Source: Thalassia testudinum
Lineage: Eukaryota > Streptophyta > Magnoliopsida > Alismatales > Hydrocharitaceae
DNA: 64,000 nucleotides
Direction: 5' to 3'
Assembly (NCBI GenBank): GCA_037157565.1
Contig: JAZHRO010000013.1
Coordinates: 79,663,501-79,727,500 of the forward strand
Shown here: positions 8,596 to 20,898 of the stretch, in pieces
Position numbering within the stretch: position 1 is the first letter of the stretch
Layout: each line of letters opens with the position of its first letter
Notes under the pieces: model-generated
Database searches by the model: none
What the model was told of the DNA's origin: nothing
What the model saw: only the letters and a program-made list of their open reading frames with translations
Program-made: the position numbers and the translations under genes

Positions 8596-11229
8596 TGTAA
8601 CGACCCAATTCTCGAGTCCCTACGAGACACGAGAACCGAACCGACTCGACTAATCCTAAGACCTAGTCGTTCAACGAGGAAGTAACCAAAAGAGCAGTAA
8701 AATAAACCACACTCAACATGAAATATAACTAGCAGTAAGAAAAAGAACTACTACAGCATGTACCACCACAACAGTAGAACAACATTTATAACATAACAAG
8801 AACTACGAGTAAAGAAAAGTACAGAGAGTAACAAAAACTACTCACTACAGCAGAAACAAAAGGGGTACAAAAGAACAGTGGTAACTCTACTGGACCCTAC
8901 TCGACCCAGCGTCCTCTGCAGCCGCTGACCCTGGCTGCTCAACACCTGGTCCTGAAAAGTAACGAGTGTAACACGTCAGCAAAATGCTGAGTAGAGTGGC
9001 AGCTAAACTAAAGAAACAGTAAAGTGTACAGTAGCTGTTTTATTTTCTTTCTTCCTTTATTTACGTCTTTCTATTGTTTCACAATTTATCTATTTCTCAG
9101 ATCCTTCACTTGACCTCGAATGTTCCTCGTGGGAACGATCTTGATTGCAGTCTTTTCCGAACAGTAGAAGTATCACGTGGTGCTCTCCTGGCCGGGAGAG
9201 TCCCCCGTGGTGATCCTACTCTCAGTCAACCACCCCAAGGTCACGGACAGACGTAACGGTGACTACGACACGCACGATAAATGCATAGGTAGCTAACCCG
9301 CACTGGCACGCGGTCAGTCGTTTCCGTTAACGAGTGCGCCCAAAGCACAGCACGGAACCAGTACAGGGCAGAGCCCTCTCAGTAACAGGGGTCCAACCCC
9401 TCCACAATAACCAAACAGGGGCCTTGCCCCTCCACAGTCCGCGCACCCTCGCCTGACTACCCTGGTTTGCCCCAGTGGGCCTAACAAGTCGGTGTAGGAG
9501 GCTAGCAGAACCCCGGGGCCTGTGGGGTAGCTAGTGCTCTTCCTACACTAGTAGCTCTCCTTGGTACTACGTACACGAGAGACAGCAAGTCAGTACAAAG
9601 TGGCCAGACCTAACCCCGGGTCCCTGGGGCGGCTGGCTCGCTCTGCACTAAACAGGGAGACAGTCGCTCTCCTTGGTACTCCGTACTCAAGGGCCAGCTC
9701 ACTTCCCCAATTCTATTCCATTCACTTTCCAGGAGTTCTACTCCTAATTCCCCGTAGGGTTCCAGCTCTTTTAACTCAGCACATTCAGGTTTCACCTTTC
9801 CAGTTTCACGTTCATACATCCCATATTCTCAATCATGTTCATTTATTCATAACAGGCAGCTGTTAAACCAATTTACAGGCAGCTATGTGTTCCTTTCCAT
9901 TTTTCCAAGACTGCAGTATTCGTATATTCCACTAGTTTTCCCATCTTAGGATTCATGCCATACCCTAGGATCTATCATACAATCTAGTTTTCCAGCCCTA
10001 GGATTCATGCAACACCCTAGGATCTACCATTCATTCTAGTTTCTCATTCCTAGGATTCATGCAATGTCCTAGGTTCTATTTATGGTTCCATAATTTAGCA
10101 GATTATACTAATAAACTTAAAAGCCACTCTACCAGTTACAACAGGAGTACTGGGGGCGTGGTCGAGAATCCCGCGTGTCTCCGCAACCCCAGAGATTGCA
10201 ATGGAATGGGGTCCTATCACAAGGATCAAACACAAGGACTTTCTCAAAACAGTATCTAATCACTGTAGACGGGTAGAGGATCTTATTCCGAAAAGGACGC
10301 AACTCGAAACGCGGAAAACGGACTCCGAACGGGCCCTAAACAGGTCAAAAACGACGAAACAGTGCAAAATCAGACGTCTGGAACTTCTTCCAGACGTCTT
10401 AAAAAAGGAGATCAGATGGTACCTTGTCCTGCGTAGTCTCTCAGACGTCCAGAAGCCTGCGGGGGCGTCTGGCCTAGTTCCCAGACGTCCGATGGTCACC
10501 CCGACGTCTGGAAGTCCCTCCAGTCGTCTAGCACCGCTGCCAGACATCTGATTTGCGTTGGATGTGAATCTCAGAACCTGCGCGTACCCATTCCTCGTGC
10601 TCAGTACGGACGGTCGAAGGAAAGGAAGAAGGTACGAAAATAACTTACCTTTCAGACGTCTGGACAGTCCTCCAGACATCTTCCCCATCGTCTGGTTGGA
10701 AACCCAGACGTCTGATTCTGGAAAAACTTCCAGAATCAGAGCGCGACTCGCCCTCCGCCCACAACGCACGGATGCGCCACGCCTCGTCCGCCTGCTAGTC
10801 GAGCTGCAGCAGGCCTCCCGCGTCACCCCGCGTCTGCTGCGCCTCCGCCGGCCGGCTCTAGCAGCCTCGGCAGGCTCGAACCCTCACGGCCGAGCGCCTC
10901 CTCCCTCGCGCAACACCTCCTCCCACACTCGCCGCGGCTGCCGCCACCGCCGCACGCTCGCGCTCGCACTCGCTAGAAGAAGAAGGAGGAGCGGAGGTGA
11001 TGAGAGTAAGGGAGAGGGCGAGGCTTTTTAAAGCTGCGCGGGGAGAGAGAGAGAGAGAGCAGCGCCTGCGGAGGTGAGAGGGGAAAAGAGCACTGCGCGC
11101 GTAGACGGAAACCACTGTGCCACGGAAAATCAAACCCCAGACGTCTGGAAAGGGTTCCAGACGTCTGGTCAGACGTCTGGGCCAGCTCCCAGACGTCTTA
11201 AAAGACGTTTTGAAGCTGCGTCCGTAACA
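8596..11229 (-). mobile_element. Solo LTR, Tekay-like family G2
   Basis: A 2634-bp TG...CA unit starting tgtaacgaccc and ending gtccgtaaca, flanked by gatct and gatca (a 5-bp target duplication with one mismatch). It aligns along its length with the chromovirus LTRs at 40857-43430 and 48407-51064, and most closely with 60624-64000. No internal domains adjoin it, so it is a solo LTR. It inserted between inverted gtgac/ttgatc sequences of the surrounding CACTA-like DNA. Family orientation implies leftward transcription; the likely TATA (TTTAAAAA, near 11025) is degenerate. Confidence 0.8.
10373..11197. repeat. AGACGTCT palindrome arrays in LTR G2
   Basis: Eleven exact GACGTC hexamers plus degenerate ones hold a 20-bp register: 10373/10393; six sites at 10444, 10464, 10484, 10503, 10523 and 10543; four at 10655, 10675, 10687 and 10707 (20-12-20); four at 11140, 11160, 11172 and 11192 (20-12-20). 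Mutated members such as GACATC and GTCGTC stay in phase. Confidence 0.9.
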
Positions 11230-11640
11230 GATCAACTGTCACCAATTAGCAGCGATTGATCTAATCAACCGTCGTGAATTGCTATCAACCATTGTGAATT
11301 GCTACTTTATCATGCGCGTGTGAGAAGATATTTTCGCTCGTTCTCGAGGTGATACAAATTCGCAACGGTTAATCTATAATCGTCGCCATTGGTCGCAAAT
11401 CCATTGTCTTCTACGCACGCACGCGAAATAGGCATTTCACTCTTTTTCAAGACGATTCCTCCATTCGTGATGGTTACGGCTTAACCGTCACAAAGTCAGA
11501 GCATTTTTGTACACATGCGAAATGAAAATTTACCTCGTTTACATGGTGATCGTTGATTCTCTTTAGTGACGAATTCTAGTTAATCATCACAAAATTTGTA
11601 ACAAAATACATCTACGTATCACAAAGGACCCTCTCAACTC
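11230..11640. repeat. Subterminal-like repeats, probable CACTA remnant
   Basis: A 20-bp direct repeat (11264-11283 and 11284-11303: atcaacc, 2-3 variable bases, gtgaattgct) is followed by several scattered inverted variants of TTAACCGTCAC / GTGACGG. Such repeats are typical of CACTA element ends, and the transposase fragment at 6461-6900 supports this. I found no CACTA terminal inverted repeat. Confidence 0.4.
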
Positions 11641-12869
11641 AAGGATTACAATATTCCAATATGTAATTGTTGTAAATTAATTAATGTTTATCATAATTTA
11701 GCAATCATCACAAATTAAAGGTCATCAATAGTAATTTTTTTATAATAATATAGAATTTTTTGTTACCCAGGTTCCAGCTGCTATCCCCCTCTTTGGGACC
11801 TATCTTGATTAGAGAATAGTATAAATAAAATATAAAGTACTTTAACATTTTTTCGAAATTCTATTCCTGTAATTCGAATACTGCGGACTGGTGTGATGCG
11901 GATTATTTATGTTTACAAATTGGGTTAGTTAAATATGTAACGGAATCAATCGTGCTCGCGTTATCCTGTTCACACCTGCAGGTGGCGGTTGGTTGGGAGA
12001 ATAATTACGAAAGATAACGAACGATGTAAACAAGTAGGAGGAATTAATTATTTTTATTGTAAAAATATTTGGTTGAATTTATTGTTATACCGTAGAATTA
12101 AAATTATTTATTTTATCTGAGATATTTAATAAAATAAATAAATAAATTTTATGTACCTAAGTTAAGAGAGGAAGATAAAAAAGATGAAATAAATAAATTA
12201 CATCTCTTAGATGAAATTGTTTACTTCAAATTTCAACTTTCAATTTTTAAATCCGTGGGTGTCAGCAGAAACGCTATCAAACATAACATTCACGTCAATT
12301 TCACCATGATTCCTTTGGAACAGTTGGAATTATAGGATTTGATGTAACTTTCTAAAATTAACGAGAGAGTCGTATAAGATCAAGCAAAAATACATTTACA
12401 CTTATGCATATAAGAATGGAAGGAAAAAATACGTAGGAACGATTAGATGTCGCATCTTCCCTTCATTAGTCATTTTTTTGTATTTATTTGTCATGTTACA
12501 TTCAGGTAAACAGGGAAAGAACATTTTTCTCTGAATTGAGATTAAGCAGAGGAAGATGATTCGAAGCTATTGGTTTTTGAAGTATTAATCAGTTGTATCT
12601 CTATGGAAGAGATTTAACAAAATATGTATCCAAGGATGTTAAAGGGAGTGGGTGGTATAATTTCTTTGAAAAAAAAAAATAGAAAAACTTACATCAATAA
12701 AAAACTTCTTCCATGATTTCCTTTTCATGATAAGTGAATTTTTCACATAAATCAAATATTCATTTAAACCTTTTTTATATTTTTTATATCATATTTTGAC
12801 TTATTATAAAAATTTAACTGGAATATTATCCAAGTTACATATAAATTTACAAGCCTACGATTATAGATG
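11641..12869. other. AT-rich non-genic DNA
   Basis: Long A/T runs, stops in all frames, and no LTR termini or repeat that I can define. Confidence 0.5.
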
Positions 12870-13433
12870 TTAAGCTAGTTATTCATAAATATACATAACT
12901 GAATTTGATCGAATCATAATCGAAAGAAATCAACTCGTAAACTACTTGAGTGAGGTGTGAACTTAACTATGTTTAGCACCGGGAATGTGTGTGACAGAAG
13001 CAACATAAGGAAACTGTACATCTAAAATTTTGTGTAAGGAGGGTATATATATGTAAATTCTTCTTTAAGTTAGAAAGGAGCATCGTGATTTAATCGTGAT
13101 TTAGAGAAGAAAAGTCTTCAAGAGAGAATCTGATGCCATCGTAAGAAGCGTAACACCACTCAAAATCGAAACTAACGTCCCAATCCTAATTCCAATAGGA
13201 ATCCATTACCTTCCTCTGGATATTGCTCATAAATGCAACTCAAGAAAAGGACTTCCCGATTAATATGCCATGATGCCGTGATTTCCAAGTATATCTCTCA
13301 TAGAAAATCTCATTTGGTATTAACTAATTATAGAGTGCAACAACATTATCCTAAAACAAATGAAAATTGTACTTCAAGCCTAAACCTTTGCCAAATAGGA
13401 GCAGTAAGTCGTTAAACCCCCTCTCATGTGGCT

Positions 13434-13441
13434 TATAAATA
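13434..13441 (+). promoter_or_regulatory. TATA box of the PsbQ-like gene
   Basis: TATAAATA about 90 bp upstream of the start codon, followed by a pyrimidine-rich stretch and CA-rich leader sequence. It is conserved in the duplicate at 15313-15320. It supports transcription starting just before the exon, without a distant first exon. Confidence 0.6.
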
Positions 13442-13524
13442 GCCCCCTTCTCCTTACAACTATTGCCCAACATCAAACAAGAAATTTCCTGGAGACTCTT
13501 GTTTCCTAATTCCCTCTGGCCCAA

Positions 13525-13860
13525 ATGCATGAGAGAGAACGATCCACGGAGGATGGAGTGGAATACAGCGGTAGCATGTCTCGCATCAAGCAATGTGTGT
13601 TGGAGATCTTTTCCATTGGAGACCATCTCTCCTACGAGGACCATTGCGAGTGCGAATGCACATGTGAGTGCGAGTTCGATTGCATGTGTGAATGTGTATG
13701 TGCAGAGGAAAAGTGGTGGGAGTTGGTGCACCGCGATCTTCGATTGAAGACCGCCTTCCTACATCTCGATCTACATCGCATGATCTCGTGCATTGGGGAT
13801 GTGAGGAGGAAAGAGATTGTCATCAAGCTAGCGCACCAAGCACTTGCCCTCATGGAAGAG
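13525..13860 (+). CDS. PsbQ-like gene, exon 1
   Basis: 112 codons starting at ATG 13525; a second, out-of-frame ATG lies at 13529. It ends GAG before GTTTGA. The frame past the donor closes at once, which supports splicing. Confidence 0.65.
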
Positions 13861-16800
13861 GTTTGACAATGGACTCACTCTTTACTTGGAATTTCATTAA
13901 CGTGTCATAGTTGCAAGTTAGGATCGTAATTATTGTTAGCTTGAGACCACATGCAGAAGAATTATTATTTGCTCAAGGGTGGGCGTTTGAGACATTTTTT
14001 AATTTTTGTCAAGATTTAGAAAAGTTTCCCTTCTTTTCCATTGTGGCGTGGGTGATTGCCCTAGAAAAATTGCTTACAAAAGTTATGATTTCAGAATATT
14101 CAAGTCTAACTCCTTAACGATATGTGTCATTGCCTTGTCAGAGTAGCAATTCTGTTATCTAAACGATATTATATTCCCGGGGGCTTTTGATTACAAAATT
14201 TCATGCGCTTTTTGGGTGGAATCGTTCTCAGAACTTAAAGTTCGTTACATATGTAGGATATCTGGTGAGACAATACCTATTGCCAAGGGGGATATTAAAT
14301 ATAACAAATTATGTTTAATTCCTTCTCTGCATGTCAAAATATCGTAAAAGTAAAAGTTGCTTTTGTTATGCAATCCGAATGTTTTATATCTAAAATAATT
14401 TCATTTAAATCTGAAAGTGGATAACTGTGTAGGGTTCAAAATATGAAAATCCTATTTTTATCGGTTTAACACTAAATATAATCATGTTCAAGCACAATTA
14501 AGTGCTTAATGGCATGAAAATTAGGATAGTTTAGTTGGCAAGAATCACAATAAGAGACTTTTTAATATCTATATTTGGTCATTCCCCAAGAAAGAGGGTA
14601 ACCCTTCTTGGTAAGATTAACAATATTCATTCTATACTGTTTTTGTGCTCCTATCCTTTATTTAAACTAACAATAATTACTTGAATGCACATACTTATTT
14701 CCTTTTTACGGGTTGCTACCGACAAAGACCTGTCCATAACTAGTTAAGTTAGTCATTATAGATGTTAGTTAAGCTAATTATTCATAAATATATATAACTG
14801 GATTTGATCAAATCGTAATTTGAATAAATCAGTTCGTAAAGTACCTGAGGGAGGTGTTAATGCAACTACGTGTAGCACAACGGATGCGTGTGTCAAAAGC
14901 AATATAAGGAAACTATACATCTAAAGTTTTGTGTAAGGAGGGTATGTATATGTAAATTCTTCTCTACGTTAAAAAGATGCATCGTGATTTAGAGAGAAAA
15001 ATCTTCGAGAGAGAATCTGATCCCATCTTAAGAAGCATAGTACCACTCAAAATCCACACTAACGTCCCAATCCCATTTCCAACGGGAATCCATTACCTTT
15101 CTCCGGATATTGCTCATAAATGCAACTCAAGAAAAAGACCTCTCGATTAATATGCCGTGATTTCCAAGTAAATCTCTCGTGGAAAATCTCATTCGATATT
15201 AAGGAATTAAGAAGTACAACAACATTATCCTAAAACAAATGGAAATTGCACTTCAATCCCAAACCTTAGCCAAATAAGACTAATAAGTCCTTAAACCCCC
15301 TCTCATGTGACTTATAAATAGCCTCCCTTCTCCTTACAACTATTGCCTAATACCAAACAAGAAATTTCCTCAGGACTCTTGTTTCCTAATTCCCTCTAGC
15401 CCAAATGCATGAGAGAACGATCCATGGAGGATGGCTTGGAGTACAACGGTAGCATATCTCGCATCAAGCAGTGTGTGTCGGAGATCTTCTCCATTAGAGA
15501 TCATCTCTCTTGTGAGGACCATTGCAAGAGTGAATGCACATGTAGATATAAGTATGAATGCACATGCGGATGCAAGTGTGAATGGGCATGCGTGTGAAGG
15601 AATAGTGGTGGGAATTGGTGCATTGTAATCTCCAATTGAAGATCACCTTCCTAAATCTCGATCTGCATCACGTGATCTCATGCAAATGGCAAGAGGAATG
15701 GGGTTGTCACCATGCTAGCGCAACTAACTCTTGCCATCATGGAAGAGGTCTGGCAATGAATTCGCTCTTTACTTGAAATTTCATTAATGTGCCATGGTTA
15801 TAAGTTGTGATCGTGATTATTGCTAATTTGAGATCGCTCGTAGAAGAATTATTATTTGTTTTTGGGTGGGCGTTGGTGATGCTTTTTTTCGCTCGTCAAG
15901 ATTTAGGAAAGTTTGCCTTTTGTTCCATTTTGGCATGGGAGATTGTCCTAGAAAAAATGCTTACAAAAGTTATGATTTCAGAAAATTTAAGTCCAGCTCC
16001 TTACCGATACATGCTGTGATATATATGCACTTTCTGCCATGTCAAAGTAACATTTACCATCTAAACGATATTATATTCTTGGGGGCATTTGATTACGAAA
16101 TTTTATGCAATTTTTTGGGTGGAATCGTTCTCAGAACTTTAAGTTCGCTACATATATCATATGGTGAGACAATATTTTTTGCCCAGGGAGATATTAAATA
16201 TAACAAATTATGATAATTGTGTAGGGTTCAAAATATGAAAATCCTGATTTTATCGGTTTAACAATAACTACAATCATGTTCAAGCACAATTAAATGCTTA
16301 ATGGCATGAAAATTATGGTAGTTTAATGGTCAAGAATCACAATAAGAGATTTTCTAATATCTATATTTGATCATTCCACGAGAAAGAGTGTATCCTTTCC
16401 TAGTTAGACTAACAATATTCATTCTCTACCATATTTTTGCTCCTTTCCTTTATTTAAATGGGTAGATCCTACAAAAAGTTACAAAAAAAATAATTTTGGA
16501 AAGATCTATAAATTGGTTGAGATAGGATTTCCTAAATCCATATTTATTAGACTTTTATGTTTCACATTCAATCATTAAAAAGGAGAAAATGATTTGCAAA
16601 TAAATTTTTTTTTTTAATCTATTTAACTATTTTCTATTATTTGGATCCATAGACAATTTAATATTGATCGTAAGATATCTTATCAAATAATTGGAAAGGA
16701 GAATTATACATTCTATTTCCCAAGTAATACGAATAACTAAGTAGAATAAGATGTAAATAATATTATATTGATAAGGCCGTGGGTATAGCATGATAATGCT

Positions 16801-17084
16801 CCAGTGAAATTTCGTACAATGTGAGTTTGGTTGTCAAAAATATCAGAGGCAGAATAGGGATGAGAAATTTTTTGGATGCTTCGTTGGATTTACCATCTAT
16901 CTTATGGATAAAGAATATAATTTTATAATGAATCTAAAATAATAATCTTGTGCTTTTTCTCCCTCTATTCTTGCAGCTCTTAGTCTCCATTGATGATGGA
17001 AGCATTGAATTGACAGAGAGATGCTACGAAGAAACTGCCGCCACCTTCGACGAATTATTGGGCGCCCTCGAGTTTAATCATTGA
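13525..17084 (+). CDS. PsbQ-like protein (two exons: 13525-13860, 16977-17084)
   Basis: Predicted 147-residue protein related to the PsbQ-like subunits of the chloroplast NDH-photosystem I supercomplex (PnsL2/PnsL3/PQL group); PsbQ itself belongs to photosystem II. Helix 1 (SRIKQCVLEIFSIGDHL) begins near residue 19. Helix 2 contains WWELVHRDLRLKTAFLHLDL. The C-terminal helix comes from the second exon (LTERCYEETAATFDELLGAL). The exons join in phase 0 after MEE; the donor GTTTGA is weak, the acceptor TTGCAG is good. Between helices 1 and 2 lies a Cys/Glu-rich insertion (about residues 43-63) encoded by a 6-bp-like repeat. No transit peptide or lumenal signal is visible: an in-frame stop lies at 13507, so either the N terminus is lost or an upstream exon was missed. 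A broken copy of exon 1 lies inside the intron. The family assignment is fairly firm; function in this plant is uncertain. Confidence 0.65.
13654..13710 (+). repeat. Cys-codon microrepeat inside exon 1
   Basis: Imperfect TGYGAR-type hexamers encode alternating Cys and Glu/acidic residues (CECECTCECEFDC). The equivalent stretch in the broken copy (about 15525-15595) has kept repeating but diverged to CTCGCKCEWAC. It looks like a coding minisatellite at a PsbQ interhelical loop. Confidence 0.7.
15313..15320 (+). promoter_or_regulatory. TATA box of the duplicated PsbQ-like exon
   Basis: TATAAATA in the same context as 13434-13441. It could start a transcript inside the intron. Confidence 0.5.
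15405..15747 (+). pseudogene. Broken copy of PsbQ-like exon 1
   Basis: Aligned to 13525-13860, it has a 2-bp deletion after the first ATG (a usable ATG remains at 15409), then an in-frame TGA at 15595-15597. Further frame breaks follow in the part equivalent to helix 2. The exon end GAG before GTCTGG is kept. It is closer to the shared last exon (16977) than the intact copy is. It cannot give a full PsbQ fold. Confidence 0.75.
16977..17084 (+). CDS. PsbQ-like gene, exon 2
   Basis: Begins after TTGCAG and reads 35 codons plus TGA. It gives the C-terminal helix. Only one copy exists because it lies outside the duplicated segment. Confidence 0.65.
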   Translation, partial: LLVSIDDGSIELTERCYEETAATFDELLGALEFNH

Positions 17085-18065
17085 GCTGTTTCTTACGTGA
17101 TAGAAAGGATCAAATAAGAATCCACATGTCTTGATCTCAGACATAAACGTAGAATCATGACCTGATCCAATGGCTACACAAGATCCATACCACCAAACCA
17201 TGCCTTGTTGGTCGTCACCGAGCTCTTTATTTCATATTTTATTCCTTTAAAATGACAACAAATTAAATATTTCTATGAAAAAAGCAATGCCCGTGAGAGT
17301 ACAGATCCAACTTGTATTCGATCTCAACGTTCTCTGTTCTTCACAGCTTTATCCAATTATATATATATATATATATATATGGAAGCGTGAAACTTACTTG
17401 TATATAATTTAAGTAAAATTTATTTAATATCTTTTCGTATGTGTATTGTTTTGGAATGAAATGTATAAAATTTTAAATTAAGGGAGTTTAATTTTAACGA
17501 TTTAAATATTATAAAATTGGATTCTACTTGGTAAAAATGTTAAGATTATTTGATTTTAATAAAATTTTATATGTTTGCTAAATGATTTAAATATTTAATT
17601 TTTTATTTTGAAACAATAATTGTGTATGAAAATATGGGTAGGTTATATGTATTTTAGGTGTAGGTGAGTTGAATGTTACTTGCCCTCATTCAAATACATA
17701 TCTTCTTGATTCATATTCAAATTGCATGATCCTGATAAATTCTCATTTTAAATTACGATAAGATTTAACCAAATTGTTTGAGAAAGCCAACAACTCAACT
17801 ATTGGATTAGTTTATGTCAGTTAAGCTTTTTCCTTTAAATTGTAGAGATCGAGGGGAAAGTTTGCATGTCAATTAGCATCAAAGAGAATACTACCGTAGA
17901 AGTCAACATTTTTTAACCCTAAAGAAGTTGATGGAGTTGAAATACATTAAATAGTATTGACTTTTCCCAAGATTTGGATTTGGTACGTGTACAAGCTGTT
18001 TCTCTAATCCCTAAGCTTAAAGTTAAGATCCCATCTCCTTATCTGTTGCAAACCATATCGTGGAC
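17085..18065. other. AT-rich 3' flank, no gene seen
   Basis: Downstream flank of the PsbQ-like gene. It contains an (AT)n microsatellite at about 17357-17380. No convincing exon or element border before the LTR at 18066. Confidence 0.5.
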
Positions 18066-19701
18066 TGTTGAATGCTTGAATTGATACGCTAACGTGTTTG
18101 ATTTTGGAAAACCTATCGTTGCAGCTTGAAAGCGAAGAATTTGTGTTCAACAAATAAAATTTATACCGAAATTTGATTTCCGGGTCGAAAACAGGGAGGC
18201 TACGTTGATCTATATTCGCAATTATATTTTTTTTAGAATCTTTCTTTTTGAAAAGCAAGATGATATAATTACAATGAAGCTATCAGACTAAAAGGAAGAG
18301 AGAGAGAGAACATGCATTCAATATTTCAAAATGTTTATACAATCAAACCAAATAAAAGTTACACTAGAAAGTAGGAAAATTCTACACTAGAAAAGCTGCA
18401 AAGAAGAATGGGAGAGAGAAGTTATCCTCCTCGACGATCGCTTGGAGGACGAGCCGGACGGAACGACGCCTGGACGAAGGAGGACGGAGCAGGACGAAGG
18501 AGGATGAAGTAGAAGAATGAGAATGGAGCAGCACGCCGTCGTCGTCACGGGATCCACTTCCGAAGAGAGACGAAAATTTGGACTTTATCTCGCGAGGAGC
18601 ATCCCGGGTGTGGAATAAGCTTCTCTTGTGCTTTGGAGAGGTAGAGAAGAGAAGGAAGGGATGAGAATTTCGTATGGAGGGAGTCTCCTTTTATAGTTGC
18701 AAGGAGTGGGGGCAAATTGGTCATTACATCTTTAAAACATTAAATGAGGGGTCTTTAGTGACGAATAAAACCGTCGCTAAAGCCCCAACATGGGTGTAGT
18801 GGGCGCTCCCCACGCGTGCCTCCTCAGCTGCCCGCGTTCAACGCCCGCCCACGTTCATTCATCCACAGCGATCGGACAGCTTAGGATGCACCTTCGCCCG
18901 CTGCTGCACGCCCACCCAGCCCGTACGATGCCGCGTGACACCGCGCGTGCAATAACGCATGGCCGCTATTGGGAGATCTGAGCCACCTGATGACGATCCA
19001 ACGCACGCCCGCGCTCACTCACTCGTGCCCTTCTCCCCTTCGCTGCGGCTCGAACCCACAGCTTGTGAACGCAATAGCACCTTCGACCGTTGCGCTACGG
19101 GGCACGGATGGTCGAGCAGGCGAGTTGTGGTGCGGCCATTCACAGTTGTTGGATCGAGATCCAACGGCGGAGAAGGAGCGGGTGCGGAAGCTTCAATGGA
19201 TGCATGCGGCCGTTTGGGCGGCCGAGATGGCGCCACATGGTGCCATCTTGGCCGTCCATCTTCTGAATGTTGTAGATGGTGCCACAGATGTCGGATTGAC
19301 TCAATTTTTGCGTCGTTAGGCTATGATCGTCGATCTGAATTCATCTGTGCGGTTAGATTTTTTATTTGAAGTGCAGATTTACACCATCCTGGTCCTTGAT
19401 CTTCTAGGGTTCCCCGATCACTATCTGATGCTAAGGATGCCTGATTAGGGCGATCTTGGAGTCGTTGAACTCCAATCGTTGTCCTGATCACATCCATACG
19501 GTTGGATCTTTGATCCGAAGCCTTGATAAAACATTTTCCCTATCCAAGCACATAAGAGGAGACAATCAACCTCCATTTTATTCAAACTGCTCTAAATGCA
19601 TGATGATGCATGTTATGCAATATTTATATCATGAAATGCAATCCTATGCTTAAGAACATGCATAAATAGACATCTTAAGTAGTGTAAATGTATTTACATC
19701 A
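18066..19701 (-). mobile_element. 3' LTR of the Athila-like element
   Basis: A 1636-bp unit, tgttgaatgc ... tttacatca in plus-strand reading. It matches 30748-32170 and the LTRs at 2702 and 4753. It holds a tRNA-like segment (about 19031-19102), the GTGACGG hairpin (about 18749-18780) and a TATA near 18690, all on the minus strand. Confidence 0.85.
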
Positions 19702-20898
19702 TACCTCAATACCTATCTTTTGCTAATCCCTGGCAAAAAACTATATGCTATTTATAAAAGAATTAGGTTAGATTATTTGGGCCTGAGTTATTTTCAATCA
19801 TTAAGAAATTGTCTACTTAGGATCTGAACTTTCAAAGACACAACAATTCCCGAGTATCTGCCAAAATGCAGACCGCCTCAAGCCCTCGCCATATTCAAAG
19901 AAAAATTTCTTTTTCTCTTTTTACTCTTTTCTAATTTTTTGGATTTTCAAATTTTAGGGTTTAAAAGTGACTTTCTACGGCCATTCAACTCACCTAAGAT
20001 TTGATGAGAACCCTAAGTTTTAAGCATCTTATTGTAATTGTGATAGACTCATTGACTGGCAATCAAAACAGACTTTGGATTTCTACGCCTCTAGGTGACC
20101 TAAAAAGAATTCTACCTAAATGTATATCTTTACAACCGGTAGCTTTTTCCCTACTTTTATTTTTTTTACGAGGTCAACACAAGGGTGAATCCAGTGTATA
20201 TCTCCCCGGTTTATTCTACTTCTCTGCTTCTTTCTAAGTGTTTTGGGAATTTTTTTTAGTGCATTTACTGAGCTGGGTTCTGGACAACCAGTCGATAAGC
20301 TATTACCACCGACAACTTGCCAGCCATACTCGTGCGGCGAAGTGTGGCTTATTTCTTTTTTTTTCTCCTTTTCTTTTTGATTTTTTTTTTTTTTAAGTAG
20401 GTGGCTTCCCTGGTCTAAGTTTTACCTGAAGGAAGGAAAAAGAGAAAGGTCCAGTGACTGGGCTCTGGACAACCTACCTATGGACTGTTACCCACGATAA
20501 CTTGCTAGCCATATCACCCTAGAAGGTTCATTAGCTACCCAATTTCCGTTAGAATCGTCGAATAACAAGTCAGTGCAAAGAAAGTGTGTAGATGCTTAAA
20601 ACTCAAAAATTCCCTCAAATCAGAGGGTGGGTTAATAAGTCGTGTACTTATCACCCAAACTTATTTATTCCAATTACGATAGAATTAAGATGGCAAGGAC
20701 TCGAAAGACAAATCCACATTTTAGTGGATACACGGGCTAATTAAGTCCAAAGACCTGAAGGGTGTTTGTGTTCAGATCCTAATGTAAAATTTCTTAGGAT
20801 TGAAAAGTCGTAATGTCCAACTAATTCTTCCTAATTTTGATTTTTTTTCTTTTTTTTTATAAATAATTTACATGAATTTCACAAAGCTGACCAAATAA
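19702..20898 (-). mobile_element. Athila-like 3' noncoding region
   Basis: Noncoding sequence between the integrase C terminus and the 3' LTR. It is shared with 1-390 and 2125-2701. It contains the duplicated tggctggcaagtt motif (about 20290-20335 and 20475-20515, minus strand), pyrimidine-rich tracts between the copies, and an inverted repeat near 20637-20657 (gataagt / acttatc). Confidence 0.7.

Larger units (their letters stand above)
12870..14668 (+). repeat. Segmental tandem duplication, upstream copy
   Basis: Begins attatagatgttaagct and ends near tcctttatttaaac. It is similar throughout to 14756-16460. It includes the promoter and first exon of the PsbQ-like gene and about 0.8 kb of its intron. 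A segment at about 14310-14420 is missing from the other copy. Confidence 0.85.
14756..16460 (+). repeat. Segmental tandem duplication, downstream copy
   Basis: Second copy of 12870-14668, offset by about 1.89 kb and about 100 bp shorter. It lies wholly inside the intron of the upstream PsbQ-like gene. Confidence 0.85.

Noticed and set aside
10558..11235. Open frames of 125-157 codons around 10560-11235
   Set aside because: Inside the GC-rich part of a solo LTR, crossing the palindrome arrays; no conserved domain.
13911..14117. Short open frames downstream of the PsbQ-like exon (also 15807-16213)
   Set aside because: They lie in intron sequence, differ between the two duplicate copies and contain no recognisable domain.
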